In this document: piece by piece, positions 1 to 7,495 of the stretch
Layout of the letters: each line of letters opens with the position of its first letter
Position numbering within the stretch: position 1 is the first letter of the stretch
Assembly (NCBI GenBank): GCA_030146295.1
Contig: JASLCD010000188.1
Span: 1-21,493 of the forward strand
DNA from: Chryseobacterium sp.
GTDB lineage: Bacteria; Bacteroidota; Bacteroidia; Flavobacteriales; Weeksellaceae
Direction of reading: 5' to 3'
DNA length: 21,493 nucleotides
The notes under the pieces: generated by a model
Seen by the model: the letters and a program-made list of their open reading frames with translations, nothing else
Told to the model about the DNA's origin: nothing
Databases searched by the model: none
Program-made: the position numbers and the translations under genes

Positions 1-35
1 AAAAAAATCCAACCCTTTTTGTGTTTATGATTCAT
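1..35 (-). CDS. Start of a downstream gene, truncated by window edge
   Basis: An ATG lies 11 nt after the stop of the ECF sigma gene on the same strand, preceded by an A-rich leader (AAAAAGAAATT). It opens a frame reading MNHKHKKGWIF before the window ends. The short Lys/His-rich start running into hydrophobic residues resembles the small membrane proteins that often follow ECF sigma genes in Bacteroidetes, but eleven codons cannot identify it. The short spacing suggests co-transcription with the sigma factor. Confidence 0.35.
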   Translation of the reverse strand, partial: MNHKHKKGWIF

Positions 36-46
36 AATTTCTTTTT

Positions 47-625
47 CTAACTTTTTAAATCTTCGTACAATTTTCTCAATCTGTTTCTCAAATGCTTCAC
101 AGCATAGTTTTTTCTACTGATGATGGTTTTGATATTTTCGCCCTGTTCATCGGCAATCTCCTGGAGGGTTTTGTCGTTCAGTTCATTTTCTACGTAGACC
201 AGTCTTTGTTTTTCGGGAAGTTCATCCAGTGCTTCAAACAGTTTTTTCCAGATCTCATCCTGAAACATCTTTACTTCAGGACCCGCACTTTCATCCATCA
301 GCAAGATATCCTTGATAGAAAAACTGCCGTCTTCATCCTCATATACGAAATCTTCAAGATTTTCTGTTTTCTTTTTGCGGTAACGGTCTGTAATTTTATT
401 TGCCGTTACCCTATACAGCCACCCACCAACATTTACGATCTCCGAAATATTCGTAAGGCTACTGAACTGATACCACACTTCCTGCAGGATATCTTCCGCA
501 TCCTCCGTGTTTTTCACTTTCGGGCGAATATAGGACATCAACTTCCCTCCGTAGTTGGAAACGGTTTGTGAGATGATGCTTTCTTTCTCCTTCTGTGGCA
601 TTGTTATTTTTTCGACAACCTCCAT
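47..625 (-). CDS. ECF-type RNA polymerase sigma-70 family factor
   Basis: This 192-residue protein has the layout of an extracytoplasmic-function sigma factor. Region 2 lies at about residues 22-86 and contains the core-binding DAEDILQEVW segment (42-51) and the GGWLYRVTANKITDRYRKKK stretch. Region 4 lies at about 126-185 and contains LPEKQRLVY and TLQEIADEQGENIKTIISRK, a helix-turn-helix for the -35-type element. The length is normal for the family. An internal ATG at 601 (residue 9, MPQKEKES) is an equally plausible start. The linker between regions 2 and 4 is unusually acidic (EDEDG, residues 96-100). No anti-sigma gene is visible; only the first codons of a possible partner follow. Target genes and the inducing signal cannot be read from the sequence. 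Confidence 0.93.
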   Translation of the reverse strand: MEVVEKITMPQKEKESIISQTVSNYGGKLMSYIRPKVKNTEDAEDILQEVWYQFSSLTNISEIVNVGGWLYRVTANKITDRYRKKKTENLEDFVYEDEDGSFSIKDILLMDESAGPEVKMFQDEIWKKLFEALDELPEKQRLVYVENELNDKTLQEIADEQGENIKTIISRKNYAVKHLRNRLRKLYEDLKS

Positions 626-732
626 ATTGCTATGACGGCCAGTCTTTTGGTTTTACTTTAATAAATTTAAAATATTTTTCTTACAATTCAATTTTTCTTT
701 TATCCATCGGCCTTTATTTCATCAAAATATTT

Positions 733-836
733 TTCTGTTTTTCAGAAGCTTGTTCCCGCTATCCGCTCATACTCCTCACGCCAGGCTCTCCCATCCATGT
801 TCCGGGGTAACCGCTGCTATCGGGGCTAGGAGGATA
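733..836 (-). ncRNA. Probable Flavo-1-type structured RNA
   Basis: Read on the minus strand, the segment contains CCUAGCCCCGAUAGCAGCGG, then a variable GC-rich centre, then GAGCGGAUAGCGGGAACAAGC, and ends in a UUCUG-AAAAA-CAGAA hairpin (733-747). The CCCG near the start can pair with the CGGG near the end, closing the element. UCCUC and GAGGA can also pair. The paired conserved blocks around a variable centre match my memory of the Flavo-1 RNA motif, described by comparative genomics mainly in Flavobacteria and of unknown function. The element is far more GC-rich than its surroundings and lies in an intergenic gap. The family name is from memory, not from a covariance search. Confidence 0.6.
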
Positions 837-1011
837 AACAATAATTGATGAATGATGAAGTATATAGAAGATTATGGCTGTTGGCAATCACAAGGGCGCA
901 AAGTTTTTATTATTATCTATACTTGTAAGGCGCAGAAAAATCAAAGGTTATTACAAACAGTTTTTTATCAGTATTTGCATACTTAATAAGAGGCACTATT
1001 GCCACACAGAG

Positions 1012-1040
1012 GCTAGATTCTTCGCTTTGCCAGCCATGAC
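1012..1040. repeat. Dispersed extragenic repeat, copy 1
   Basis: The segment CTAGATTCTTCGCTTTGC followed by ATGAC matches, as the reverse complement and with a few changes, the segment at 9542-9571 (GTCATCCGAGCAAAGCAAGG then AATCTAAG). Both lie in intergenic gaps. The sequence resembles the GTCATnCTGAGCGAAGnGAAGnATCT type of bacterial extragenic repeat. Confidence 0.5.
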
Positions 1041-1051
1041 TTTATCCATTA

Positions 1052-1087
1052 CAAAAAAGAAACGGAAGACATAAGCCTTCCGTTTCT
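1052..1087 (-). terminator. Intrinsic terminator of the S9 peptidase gene
   Basis: A perfect 11-bp stem (AGAAACGGAAG at 1058-1068 with CTTCCGTTTCT at 1077-1087) has an 8-nt loop and is followed on the minus strand by a run of six T. It lies 19 nt past the stop codon of the peptidase gene. Confidence 0.9.
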
Positions 1088-1105
1088 GCATTATAAAATT
1101 ATTTG

Positions 1106-3109
1106 TTACTTATTAAAATTTTCTGCAAAGAACCCTAACATTGATTTGTAAAGTTCAATTCTATTCGGTTCTTTTCCAAACCCATGTCCTTCATCATATT
1201 TTACCATATAAGGAACTTCAAAACCTTTGGCACGCATTGCTTTTACAATCTGATCAGATTCATTGATATTCACTCTTGGATCGTTAGCCCCCTGAACTAC
1301 AAATAGTGGTTTTTTGATCTTATCAATCTGATATACCGGGGAAACTTCTTTAGCAATTTTAGCCTCTTCAGGATTATCAAGGTCGTACCAGATCTGTTTT
1401 ACCATTTCTTTATAAGGTTTCCAGTATTCCGGGAAAGAATCAAAGAAAGTAAAGATATTGGAGACTCCTACATAGTCCACCCCACATGAATACAGATCCG
1501 GAGTTTTGATAAGTCCCATGAGTGTTGCATATCCACCGTGGCTGCCTCCATAAATAGCTACTTTATCTTTATCTATCCATCCCTGGCTGATGGCATATTT
1601 CACACCGTCTTCCACATCATCCATAGCTTTTCTTCCGATTTGCTTATATCCTGATTTTTGGAAAGATTTACCATACCCTCCGGAAATTCGGAAATTAACC
1701 TGAAGGGTAGCATATCCTCTGCTGGCAAACAGCTGTGCTTCCGGATTGAATCCCCAGCTGTCTCTGATTCCCTGAGGACCCCCATGAGGATTCACAATCA
1801 TTGGAACTTTTTTACCTTCCAATGCCGCTTTAGGTAATGTGATATATCCATGAATGATCATTCCGTCTCTGCTTTTGAATTCTATAGGTCTCATTTCAGC
1901 CATATCTTCTTCCTTCAGCTGAGGCATCAGGTTGTAAAGAAGCTTCGTCTGCTTAGTTTTGGTGTCATATTCATAATAGGTTCCATACAGCTTGTCACTT
2001 CCTACAACTACCAGAAGTTTATCATTATTATCATCAGAAGAGACGATGCCGAATTCTTTGTCTCCAAACTGAGATTTTAATTGAGCATCGATTTCTTTAT
2101 AAAATTTACTTACCGGAACCGTTTCTCCTTTTGTCCCTTCATAGCTAATAAAATCAAGCTCATAATTTCTGTTTTTTCCGGCAGTACTTATTGAGCTTAC
2201 ATCATATACTGGATTGGAATAAATTTCTTTAATCACTGCATTCTTCTTTAGATCATACAGTACGATTCTCGCTTTATCACCATCCAGATTGGTCACAACA
2301 TATGCTTCATCTTTATTTTTAGAATTATCATTAAAGCTGATGATTCCAAAAGTATCAGACCAGTCTGCAGATTTAATAAGATTGAATTTTCCGGTCTGAA
2401 GGTCTTTATAATAGGTTTTTGTTGTCAGTCCGTTTTCCAGAACGCTGTATCCTCTCAAATTACCGTCCTTATCAAAAATATAATCATCAATAGGACTGTT
2501 GACATCTTTATTTTCATACAGCTGGGTCATTTCCCCGGTAACGAAATTGATTTTAAACGGTTCAAAGATTTGTTTATTATTCTTATTCATCGTTACCACA
2601 ACAAAATCAGTGTCTTTTACAGGAATAATAGATTGTACTTTTACCCCGTCAAATGGTGTCAAATCTTTCTGATTTCCCCCATCAATATCTGTAGCATACA
2701 AATGAATATTTTCATTTCCGCCTCTATCCTGAGTATAGAAAAGACGTTTTTTATTGAGCCATCCATAGCTTTTGATCAGATCATCTTTTTCTACAATAGC
2801 TTTGGTAATTTTTCCTGAGCTCAGATCTTTTACATAGACATGGTTCTTTTTGTCCTGATCTTTTTCTTTATAGGAAAGGTATTTCCCGTCAGGAGATATT
2901 TTAAATACGGAAGCTTTTGGTCTTGCAAAGTAATCTTCAACTTTGTATTTAAAGTTTCCTTTATCGTAAGAAATAAGTTTCTCAAGATTAGCTTTGGAAG
3001 ATGGCAAAGTAGGATCTCCCGGCAGTTTGGCTGTAGAACTCTGTGCGTTGGTCATAATGGTGGATAGTACAATAAGGGCTGTACCGAAAATGTTGTGATT
3101 TAGGTTCAT
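1106..3109 (-). CDS. Secreted S9 family (prolyl oligopeptidase-type) serine peptidase
   Basis: This 667-residue protein begins with a signal peptide (MNLNHNIFGTALIVLSTIMTNAQ), so it should act in the periplasm or outside the cell. Residues of about 70-400 form the beta-propeller typical of S9 peptidases, with repeats such as SPDGKYLSYKEK and YDLKKNAVIKEIY. The C-terminal third is the alpha/beta hydrolase domain, with oxyanion/HGGP motif (NPHGGPQG), nucleophile Ser523 in GGSHGGY, acid Asp610 in GANDPRV and base His642 in DEGHGF. The length fits the acylaminoacyl/prolyl oligopeptidase group. The substrate is probably a proline-containing or N-blocked peptide, but the subfamily specificity cannot be read. 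The gene is monocistronic, bounded by its own terminator and by a DoxX gene that also has its own terminator. A candidate -7 box lies at 3128-3135. Confidence 0.93.
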   Translation of the reverse strand: MNLNHNIFGTALIVLSTIMTNAQSSTAKLPGDPTLPSSKANLEKLISYDKGNFKYKVEDYFARPKASVFKISPDGKYLSYKEKDQDKKNHVYVKDLSSGKITKAIVEKDDLIKSYGWLNKKRLFYTQDRGGNENIHLYATDIDGGNQKDLTPFDGVKVQSIIPVKDTDFVVVTMNKNNKQIFEPFKINFVTGEMTQLYENKDVNSPIDDYIFDKDGNLRGYSVLENGLTTKTYYKDLQTGKFNLIKSADWSDTFGIISFNDNSKNKDEAYVVTNLDGDKARIVLYDLKKNAVIKEIYSNPVYDVSSISTAGKNRNYELDFISYEGTKGETVPVSKFYKEIDAQLKSQFGDKEFGIVSSDDNNDKLLVVVGSDKLYGTYYEYDTKTKQTKLLYNLMPQLKEEDMAEMRPIEFKSRDGMIIHGYITLPKAALEGKKVPMIVNPHGGPQGIRDSWGFNPEAQLFASRGYATLQVNFRISGGYGKSFQKSGYKQIGRKAMDDVEDGVKYAISQGWIDKDKVAIYGGSHGGYATLMGLIKTPDLYSCGVDYVGVSNIFTFFDSFPEYWKPYKEMVKQIWYDLDNPEEAKIAKEVSPVYQIDKIKKPLFVVQGANDPRVNINESDQIVKAMRAKGFEVPYMVKYDEGHGFGKEPNRIELYKSMLGFFAENFNK

Positions 3110-3127
3110 AACTTCTGTGTTTAAGGT

Positions 3128-3155
3128 TAAAGTTATAGAAAGCGCTTATTTTCAA
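3128..3155 (-). promoter_or_regulatory. Candidate promoter of the S9 peptidase gene
   Basis: On the minus strand TTG (3153-3155) is followed by 17 nt and TAACTTTA (3128-3135), one mismatch from the Bacteroidetes consensus TAnnTTTG. It lies about 20 nt upstream of the ATG at 3109. The leader is short and A-rich, with no Shine-Dalgarno sequence, as is usual in this phylum. Confidence 0.4.
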
Positions 3156-3252
3156 AACAATAAAAAACAAGTGCATTTATACAATAAGACACATTATCCC
3201 TATAAAACGTTACACTATTTTTTCATTTAACTAAAAAAAAATCAATTATATG

Positions 3253-3283
3253 AAAAAGACAGCCTCAATGACTGCCTTTTTTA
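3253..3283 (-). terminator. Intrinsic terminator after the DoxX gene
   Basis: The minus strand reads AAAAAGGCAG, a 9-nt loop, then CTGTCTTTTT. The stem is complete if one G-U pair is allowed, and the T tract follows directly. It begins immediately after the stop codon at 3285 and separates this gene from the S9 peptidase gene. Confidence 0.8.
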
Positions 3284-3284
3284 T

Positions 3285-3743
3285 TTAGTGTAAGTATATT
3301 CCGAAATACCAGGTCCAGACTATTAAGATAATCTGCATGGGAATCCTTTGCATGTAAAGGTATTTCATTCCCGGACCTGTGTAATCTGCTTTAAAAATAT
3401 TAATCCTTTTTCTGGAAGAATTGATATTGGCAATAAAAACCAATACGTAAAAGATAATCAGTAAAACAGCTGTTATTTCACGAATGGCCGGAATCATCAG
3501 CCCGATTCCCGCTGCGATCTCCAGAATCCCTGTAAAATATACCCAAAACATTTTCCCAGGCATAAAATCAGGGATCATCATGGCCATTCCTTTCTGGAAT
3601 TTAAAATGAGCAAAACCTGTAAACAGGATAAAAACAGCCATTCCCAGATTTCCTGAGAATATAAAATCCGGCTTCCCGTGAAGCAAAAAAGTTCCCAGCA
3701 AGGCCAGTATAAATGTTGCGAAAAGAATTACGAGTAGTTTCAT
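3285..3743 (-). CDS. DoxX-like four-helix membrane protein
   Basis: This 152-residue protein is predominantly hydrophobic, with four candidate membrane helices at about residues 2-20, 30-48, 65-85 and 88-107, plus a C-terminal hydrophobic stretch (IPMQIILIVWTWYFGIYL). Segments such as FTGFAHFKFQKGMAMMIPDFMP and FTGILEIAAGIGLMIPAIREITA are typical of the DoxX/DoxD-like membrane protein family. Members are thought to sit in the inner membrane near respiratory or thiol-redox functions, but for small stand-alone members the role is not established. The gene follows two SRPBCC genes on the same strand after a 104-nt gap and has its own terminator, so it ends the transcriptional run. Confidence 0.8.
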   Translation of the reverse strand: MKLLVILFATFILALLGTFLLHGKPDFIFSGNLGMAVFILFTGFAHFKFQKGMAMMIPDFMPGKMFWVYFTGILEIAAGIGLMIPAIREITAVLLIIFYVLVFIANINSSRKRINIFKADYTGPGMKYLYMQRIPMQIILIVWTWYFGIYLH

Positions 3744-3847
3744 ATTTTAGGTGGTAGGAATAAGGGATTAGCAATCAAAATATAAGACGTAAGGCTATGA
3801 TTAGATAATCAACAACTTTAAACTCCAAATATTAAATTCTAAATTAA

Positions 3848-4306
3848 TCACACAGAATCATGGCTTACTCCTTCTGCAAGATTTTTTACAACCATCAGTC
3901 CTTTGGTAAAGCCGGTATTCATGTGATCGTGCCATTGTTTTTCTACCTGCACTTCGGCATGAAGTTTTGTTTTTCCTCCAAAGTCTATCAGAAAGTATTT
4001 CTCAAAACTTCCGTTCCATTCCATAACTTCCTTACTCTGGGTATCTTCATTTCCCTCTTTATCCACCATTCCCAGATGTTTGAATACAATTTGGTTAGGT
4101 TCATCCAGGCTGTCTATGGTTGAAACCATTCCTTCTCCCTGGGCATTAAGGAAATAGGTTTTCCCACCTACCTTCCAGTCGGATTTCATAACAGATCCTG
4201 CTCCGAAAAACCGGGTCCATTCACTATACGTTTCAGGATTCCAGAGAATGTCCCATACTTTCTGCAGGGGAGCATCAATTACTGTTTCGTATGATAAGGT
4301 TTCCAT
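3848..4306 (-). CDS. SRPBCC (START-like/AHSA1) domain protein
   Basis: This 152-residue single-domain protein starts METLSYETVIDAPLQKVWDI, the characteristic first strand and helix of SRPBCC/AHSA1 folds. It continues with WNPETYSEWTRFFGAGSV and ends with the long C-terminal helix (FTKGLMVVKNLAEGV) that lids the hydrophobic pocket. The family binds hydrophobic ligands or acts as small hydrolases or cyclases; no catalytic residues can be assigned here. It is a tandem paralogue of the next upstream gene (4376-4804), sharing the ME-LSYE opening, the VW-LW motif and the final VK-L helix. No signal peptide is present, so it is cytoplasmic. Confidence 0.85.
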   Translation of the reverse strand: METLSYETVIDAPLQKVWDILWNPETYSEWTRFFGAGSVMKSDWKVGGKTYFLNAQGEGMVSTIDSLDEPNQIVFKHLGMVDKEGNEDTQSKEVMEWNGSFEKYFLIDFGGKTKLHAEVQVEKQWHDHMNTGFTKGLMVVKNLAEGVSHDSV

Positions 4307-4375
4307 TTTTTTATTTTTTACTGTGATTTGACTGTGAACTACCTTTAATATCCGGTATGTTTCAATCTGAAAGAT

Positions 4376-4804
4376 TTACAGCTGATTTTCTGAAAGATGT
4401 TTCACGATTGTCATCGCTTTTGGAAATCTCTCTTCAAAAAAATCTTTAAATTCTTCAGGGGTCTGAATTTCTGTTTTCAGCAGCGTTCCTTCTTCATTTT
4501 CCTCAAGAAAATAAGCTTCTGTTGCGTCACCCCAGTCCTTGGGGACCTCAATACCTTCATAAATTTCTCCCAGATGCAGAAATTTTATTTCTTCATTAGG
4601 AATCACTTTTTCTACTCTGCTGTACATTCCATTGTTTTTGGGGTCAAGAAATTTAATAATATTGTTCTCTTCCAGCGTTCCTTCATAGAAAGAACCGTCT
4701 GTAAATGCTGTTGTCCATTGCCTGTAGGTAATATCTCCCCAAAGGACACTCCATACTTTTTCCGGTTCAGCATTGATTTCTATTTCGTATGATAATTTTT
4801 CCAT
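4376..4804 (-). CDS. SRPBCC domain protein, tandem paralogue
   Basis: This 142-residue protein starts MEKLSYEIEINAEPEKVWSV and follows the SRPBCC/AHSA1 pattern to the C-terminal helix FPKAMTIVKHLSENQL. Compared with its downstream neighbour (3848-4306) it is more acidic in the middle (FLEENEEGTLLKTEIQTPEEF) and shorter by ten residues. The two probably arose by an old duplication; the 69-nt spacer between them shows no duplicated promoter. The ligand is unknown. The gene lies 90 nt downstream of the SDR oxidoreductase gene and may share its transcript. Confidence 0.83.
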   Translation of the reverse strand: MEKLSYEIEINAEPEKVWSVLWGDITYRQWTTAFTDGSFYEGTLEENNIIKFLDPKNNGMYSRVEKVIPNEEIKFLHLGEIYEGIEVPKDWGDATEAYFLEENEEGTLLKTEIQTPEEFKDFFEERFPKAMTIVKHLSENQL

Positions 4805-4894
4805 TTCTTAAAGTATTAGGTTATAGATAAAAAGTTGCGGGTGATTAGTTTTGAGAGCTGGATTGCTGTTGTGTTTCCACTTCCTGTTTCTCTT

Positions 4895-5734
4895 CTAGCC
4901 TCCTACGAAATCACCTCCATTGATGTGAATGACTTCTCCTGTGATATAGCTAGCATCTCTGGAAGCAAGAAAAACATAAGCAGGAGCTACTTCCGACGGT
5001 TGTCCCGCGCGCTTCAGCGGAGTATCTTTTCCAAACTTGGAAAGGTCATGAAAAGCTTCTTTCACAAGCGGTGTCCATATCGGTCCGGGCGCAATTCCGT
5101 TGACCAGAATTTCTTTTTCAACAAGGTTGTCAGCCAATGAACGGATAAAAGATAACACCGCTCCTTTTGTAGCAGCATAATCAATTAAATGATCGCTTCC
5201 GCGGTACGCCGTGACAGAAGTTGTGCAAATAATCCTTCCTCCTTTTCCAATCAAGGGAAGAAAGTTTCTGGTGAACGAAATCATAGAAATGATATTGGTA
5301 TCAAATGTTTCCCGAATCTGCTCATCAGATATTTTTTCCAGACTGCTACTGGAGGTATGAATTCCTGCATTATTGACAAGAATATCAAGGTTCTTCCACT
5401 CTTTTTTAATCTTGTCTGCGCATTGGGTTCTGAAAGCTTTCCGGGTAAGGTCACCTTTTATCAGAAGGCACTTCTGTCCTTCTTTTTCAACCAGCTTTTG
5501 GGTTTCTTTGGCATCATTGTCACTTTCTTTATAAATAATGGCAACGTCTGCTCCTTCCCTGGCAAAATGAACGGCGACAGCCTGTCCTATGCCACTGTCT
5601 CCTCCGGAAATAACCGCTTTTTTATTCTTCAGCTTCCTGCTGCCGAGATAATCGTTCCGGATAATTTCCGGAAACAGCCCTTCTTTAGGGACTTTTGACT
5701 TAGATTTTGATTTGTTCTGTGTTTTCATAAGCAA
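4895..5734 (-). CDS. SDR-family NAD(P)-dependent oxidoreductase (YghA/general-stress type)
   Basis: This 279-residue classical-type short-chain dehydrogenase has a Rossmann cofactor motif GGDSGIG at 44-50, the structural NNAG at 121-124, and the Ser173, Tyr186, Lys190 catalytic set (the Y-A-A-T-K motif). The Lys/Ser-rich N-terminal extension of about 35 residues ending in NDYLGSRKLKNKKA is typical of the YghA/YhdF subgroup, often annotated as general stress or glucose dehydrogenase-like proteins. The C-terminal INGGDFVGG is the usual substrate-loop end. Two near starts exist (5734 and 5728, MKTQNKSK). The real substrate is not predictable. The gene follows the two-domain PhnB-like gene after 40 nt and is probably in the same operon. 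Confidence 0.92.
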   Translation of the reverse strand: MLMKTQNKSKSKSKVPKEGLFPEIIRNDYLGSRKLKNKKAVISGGDSGIGQAVAVHFAREGADVAIIYKESDNDAKETQKLVEKEGQKCLLIKGDLTRKAFRTQCADKIKKEWKNLDILVNNAGIHTSSSSLEKISDEQIRETFDTNIISMISFTRNFLPLIGKGGRIICTTSVTAYRGSDHLIDYAATKGAVLSFIRSLADNLVEKEILVNGIAPGPIWTPLVKEAFHDLSKFGKDTPLKRAGQPSEVAPAYVFLASRDASYITGEVIHINGGDFVGG

Positions 5735-5774
5735 ATCTTTTCTCTAAAGTATATCAAACAATACGCCGAAAAGT

Positions 5775-6641
5775 TTAAGAATTATAAGCATCTTCCAGAT
5801 CCTGGATGATAATTTTCTGCATTTTCATCATTGCCTGAACTACTTTATAAGCTTTTTCCTGATTGGAATCGTTCATTAACTGAATGAGTCTTTTAGGTAC
5901 AATCTGCCAGCTCAGCCCATATTTGTCTTTCAGCCAGCCACACATGCTTTCTCTACCTCCATCTGCTGTAAAAGTATTCCAATATCTGTCGGTTTGTTCC
6001 TGGTCATCTGTCATTACCACTAACGATATTCCTTCATTAAAATCAAACTGATGATCATAGGAGTTATCCATACAGAACAAACTGTAATTATCAATTGTAA
6101 AATGAGCATGCTGAACATTTTCTGCCGGTTCAGGAAGGTCATGCCCTTCGCTTCCTGCACCATAGGTCAATATATTTCCGATGCTTGAATTGGGAAAAGT
6201 TCTGGTATAAAGTTCCATTGCCTCTTTTGCTTTTCCATTATTCTGATGGATAAACATCAAAGTCGGAATTATTTTCTGATCGCCTGCTTTTTCTCCCAGA
6301 AACAATTGCCACGTTACCCCATACTGATCCTGAACCCATCCGTATTTCGGACTCCATGAGTAAGATCCCAGTTCCATCAAAGCTATTCCGCCATCCAGTA
6401 ACCGGTCCCAGTATTTTTGAACTTCATCTTCTGTTTCACAGATTACCATAAAAGAGATGGAAGCATTTTTTTTGAATTGCGGGCCTCCATTCAGAAGCAT
6501 GATTCTTTGTCCAAACAAATCAATGTTCATGACAACAGGAGTATCGGCTGTGATTTCGCCTCCAAAAACTTTACAATAAAATTCTGCAGACTGCTTGGCG
6601 TCTCCATCATACCAGAGACATGGGAAAATATCGTTATTCAT
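5775..6641 (-). CDS. Two-domain PhnB-like VOC superfamily protein
   Basis: This 288-residue protein is made of two PhnB-type glyoxalase-fold (VOC) domains. The first (about 3-130) starts with FPCLWYDGDAKQSAEFYCKVFGGEI, and the second (about 138-265) starts with IIPTLMFIHQNNGKAKEAMELYTRTFP. Each ends in the KYG-WQ-V/L signature (DQYGVTWQLFL and DKYGLSWQIVP). The family is often annotated 3-demethylubiquinone methyltransferase-like, but it has no methyltransferase signature and that name is misleading. Members form an eight-stranded pocket; the ligand is unknown. The C-terminal tail (KAYKVVQAMMKMQKIIIQDLE) is a helix commonly seen in this subgroup. Confidence 0.88.
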   Translation of the reverse strand: MNNDIFPCLWYDGDAKQSAEFYCKVFGGEITADTPVVMNIDLFGQRIMLLNGGPQFKKNASISFMVICETEDEVQKYWDRLLDGGIALMELGSYSWSPKYGWVQDQYGVTWQLFLGEKAGDQKIIPTLMFIHQNNGKAKEAMELYTRTFPNSSIGNILTYGAGSEGHDLPEPAENVQHAHFTIDNYSLFCMDNSYDHQFDFNEGISLVVMTDDQEQTDRYWNTFTADGGRESMCGWLKDKYGLSWQIVPKRLIQLMNDSNQEKAYKVVQAMMKMQKIIIQDLEDAYNS

Positions 6642-6784
6642 AATTTTAAATTTTAACAGGGAATAATATATGTATACTTTTAAATGTTCTATACTACAGC
6701 AAAACAGATCTTATGCCTTTACATTTAAACGACACAATTACGTTTTACTGTAATGACACTGCAAATTTTCCGGTTGTATATTTA

Positions 6785-7024
6785 TTATGCTTCTTTAAAG
6801 CAGACCTGATTTTCTTTCATGTAATTCTTCAGTTTCATCATCGCATTTTTACCGAAACCATGCAGCTGCATGATTTCTTTTTCGGAATAATCTGAAAGTT
6901 TTTCCAAAGAATTTATTTTTTCTTTTTCTAAGGCTCTTCTTGCCGGTATTGCAATAACTCCGTGAAGGAATTGCTCTGCAGAGTCATAATTAAAAGCATA
7001 AATAGAGTTTAAACTCTTTGACAT
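6785..7024 (-). CDS. Small RNA polymerase alpha-CTD-like helix-hairpin-helix protein
   Basis: This protein is 79 residues from the ATG at 7024 (MSKSLNSIYAF); an in-frame ATG at 7042 would add six residues. The second half (AIPARRALEKEKINSLEKLS, then SEKEIMQLHGFGKNAMMKLK) aligns along its length with the C-terminal domain of the RNA polymerase alpha subunit, including the LHGFGKNA helix-hairpin-helix turn. By my alignment to E. coli alpha, only Gly296 of the main DNA-contact residues is kept; Arg265, Asn268, Lys298 and Ser299 are replaced by other residues. It probably binds protein or DNA but not a classical UP element. It starts 35 nt after the stop of the SRPBCC gene at 7060-7473, so the two are likely co-transcribed. 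Confidence 0.8.
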   Translation of the reverse strand: MSKSLNSIYAFNYDSAEQFLHGVIAIPARRALEKEKINSLEKLSDYSEKEIMQLHGFGKNAMMKLKNYMKENQVCFKEA

Positions 7025-7059
7025 GATAACTAGATTGATCATGGCTACAAAAAATATTG

Positions 7060-7473
7060 TTAATGATTCTCAACATATTTGTGGAAGTTGTTGAGAATAG
7101 CATACCAGCCATCTCGCTGCATTTCCACAGAATTTTGTTTTTCCGGATCGAAAATTTCAATTACTTTCGTTGTATTCTCATCTATTTTATCGAAAACAAC
7201 TTCCACTTTTCGTCCGTCCTCCATGTGATACTTAATAACCTCATGAGGAATAATTTCATCATATACTCCTTCAAAATCGAACCCGAAGCTTTTATCTTTA
7301 GCTTCCATCCTGTTTTTGAATTTACCTCCTACTACAAGGTTATTTTCAGAACTAGGACACTGCCAGCTTTCATGGGCGAAATTCCATTTCGTAATGTGTT
7401 TTGGTTCATTGAAATAATTCCAAACCTTTTCCACCGGTGCTAAAATTGTAATATCGATTTTAATTGGATCCAT
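7060..7473 (-). CDS. SRPBCC (AHSA1-like) domain protein
   Basis: This 137-residue protein is read from the ATG at 7473 (MDPIKIDITILAPVEKVWNY), where SRPBCC homologues begin. An open frame extends upstream to 7536, but that stretch runs through the terminator hairpin of the preceding gene and encodes no domain. The fold shows the N-terminal strand and helix, the conserved W in HITKWNFAHESW, and the C-terminal helix QRDGWYAILNNFHKYVE typical of AHSA1-type members. Function and ligand are unknown. It is followed closely by the alpha-CTD-like gene. Confidence 0.87.
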   Translation of the reverse strand: MDPIKIDITILAPVEKVWNYFNEPKHITKWNFAHESWQCPSSENNLVVGGKFKNRMEAKDKSFGFDFEGVYDEIIPHEVIKYHMEDGRKVEVVFDKIDENTTKVIEIFDPEKQNSVEMQRDGWYAILNNFHKYVENH

Positions 7474-7495
7474 AGTTCTAATTTTTTTAAAGTTA

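Larger units (their letters stand above)
626..1105. other. Repeat-rich intergenic spacer
   Basis: This gap of about 480 bases holds no convincing gene. From left to right it contains a T-rich leader region of the sigma gene, the probable Flavo-1 RNA (733-836), fragments of intergenic repeats (892-910 and 1012-1040) and the terminator of the S9 peptidase gene (1052-1087). Short open frames on the plus strand run through these repeats, have no recognisable domain and are not called. Confidence 0.7.

Noticed and set aside
640..655. TGACGGCCAGT resembles the end of a common cloning-vector primer site.
   Set aside because: Only about ten bases match and the surroundings are ordinary flavobacterial sequence, so chance is the better explanation than vector contamination.
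595..1074. Plus-strand open frames of 66-71 codons between the sigma factor and the peptidase gene.
   Set aside because: They run through the probable RNA and the intergenic repeats, have no domain or leader signal, and are better explained as chance frames.
6737..6754. ATTAC-8 nt-GTAAT inverted repeat in the gap after the alpha-CTD-like gene.
   Set aside because: The stem is only five A/T-rich pairs without a T tract; such repeats are expected by chance in this composition.
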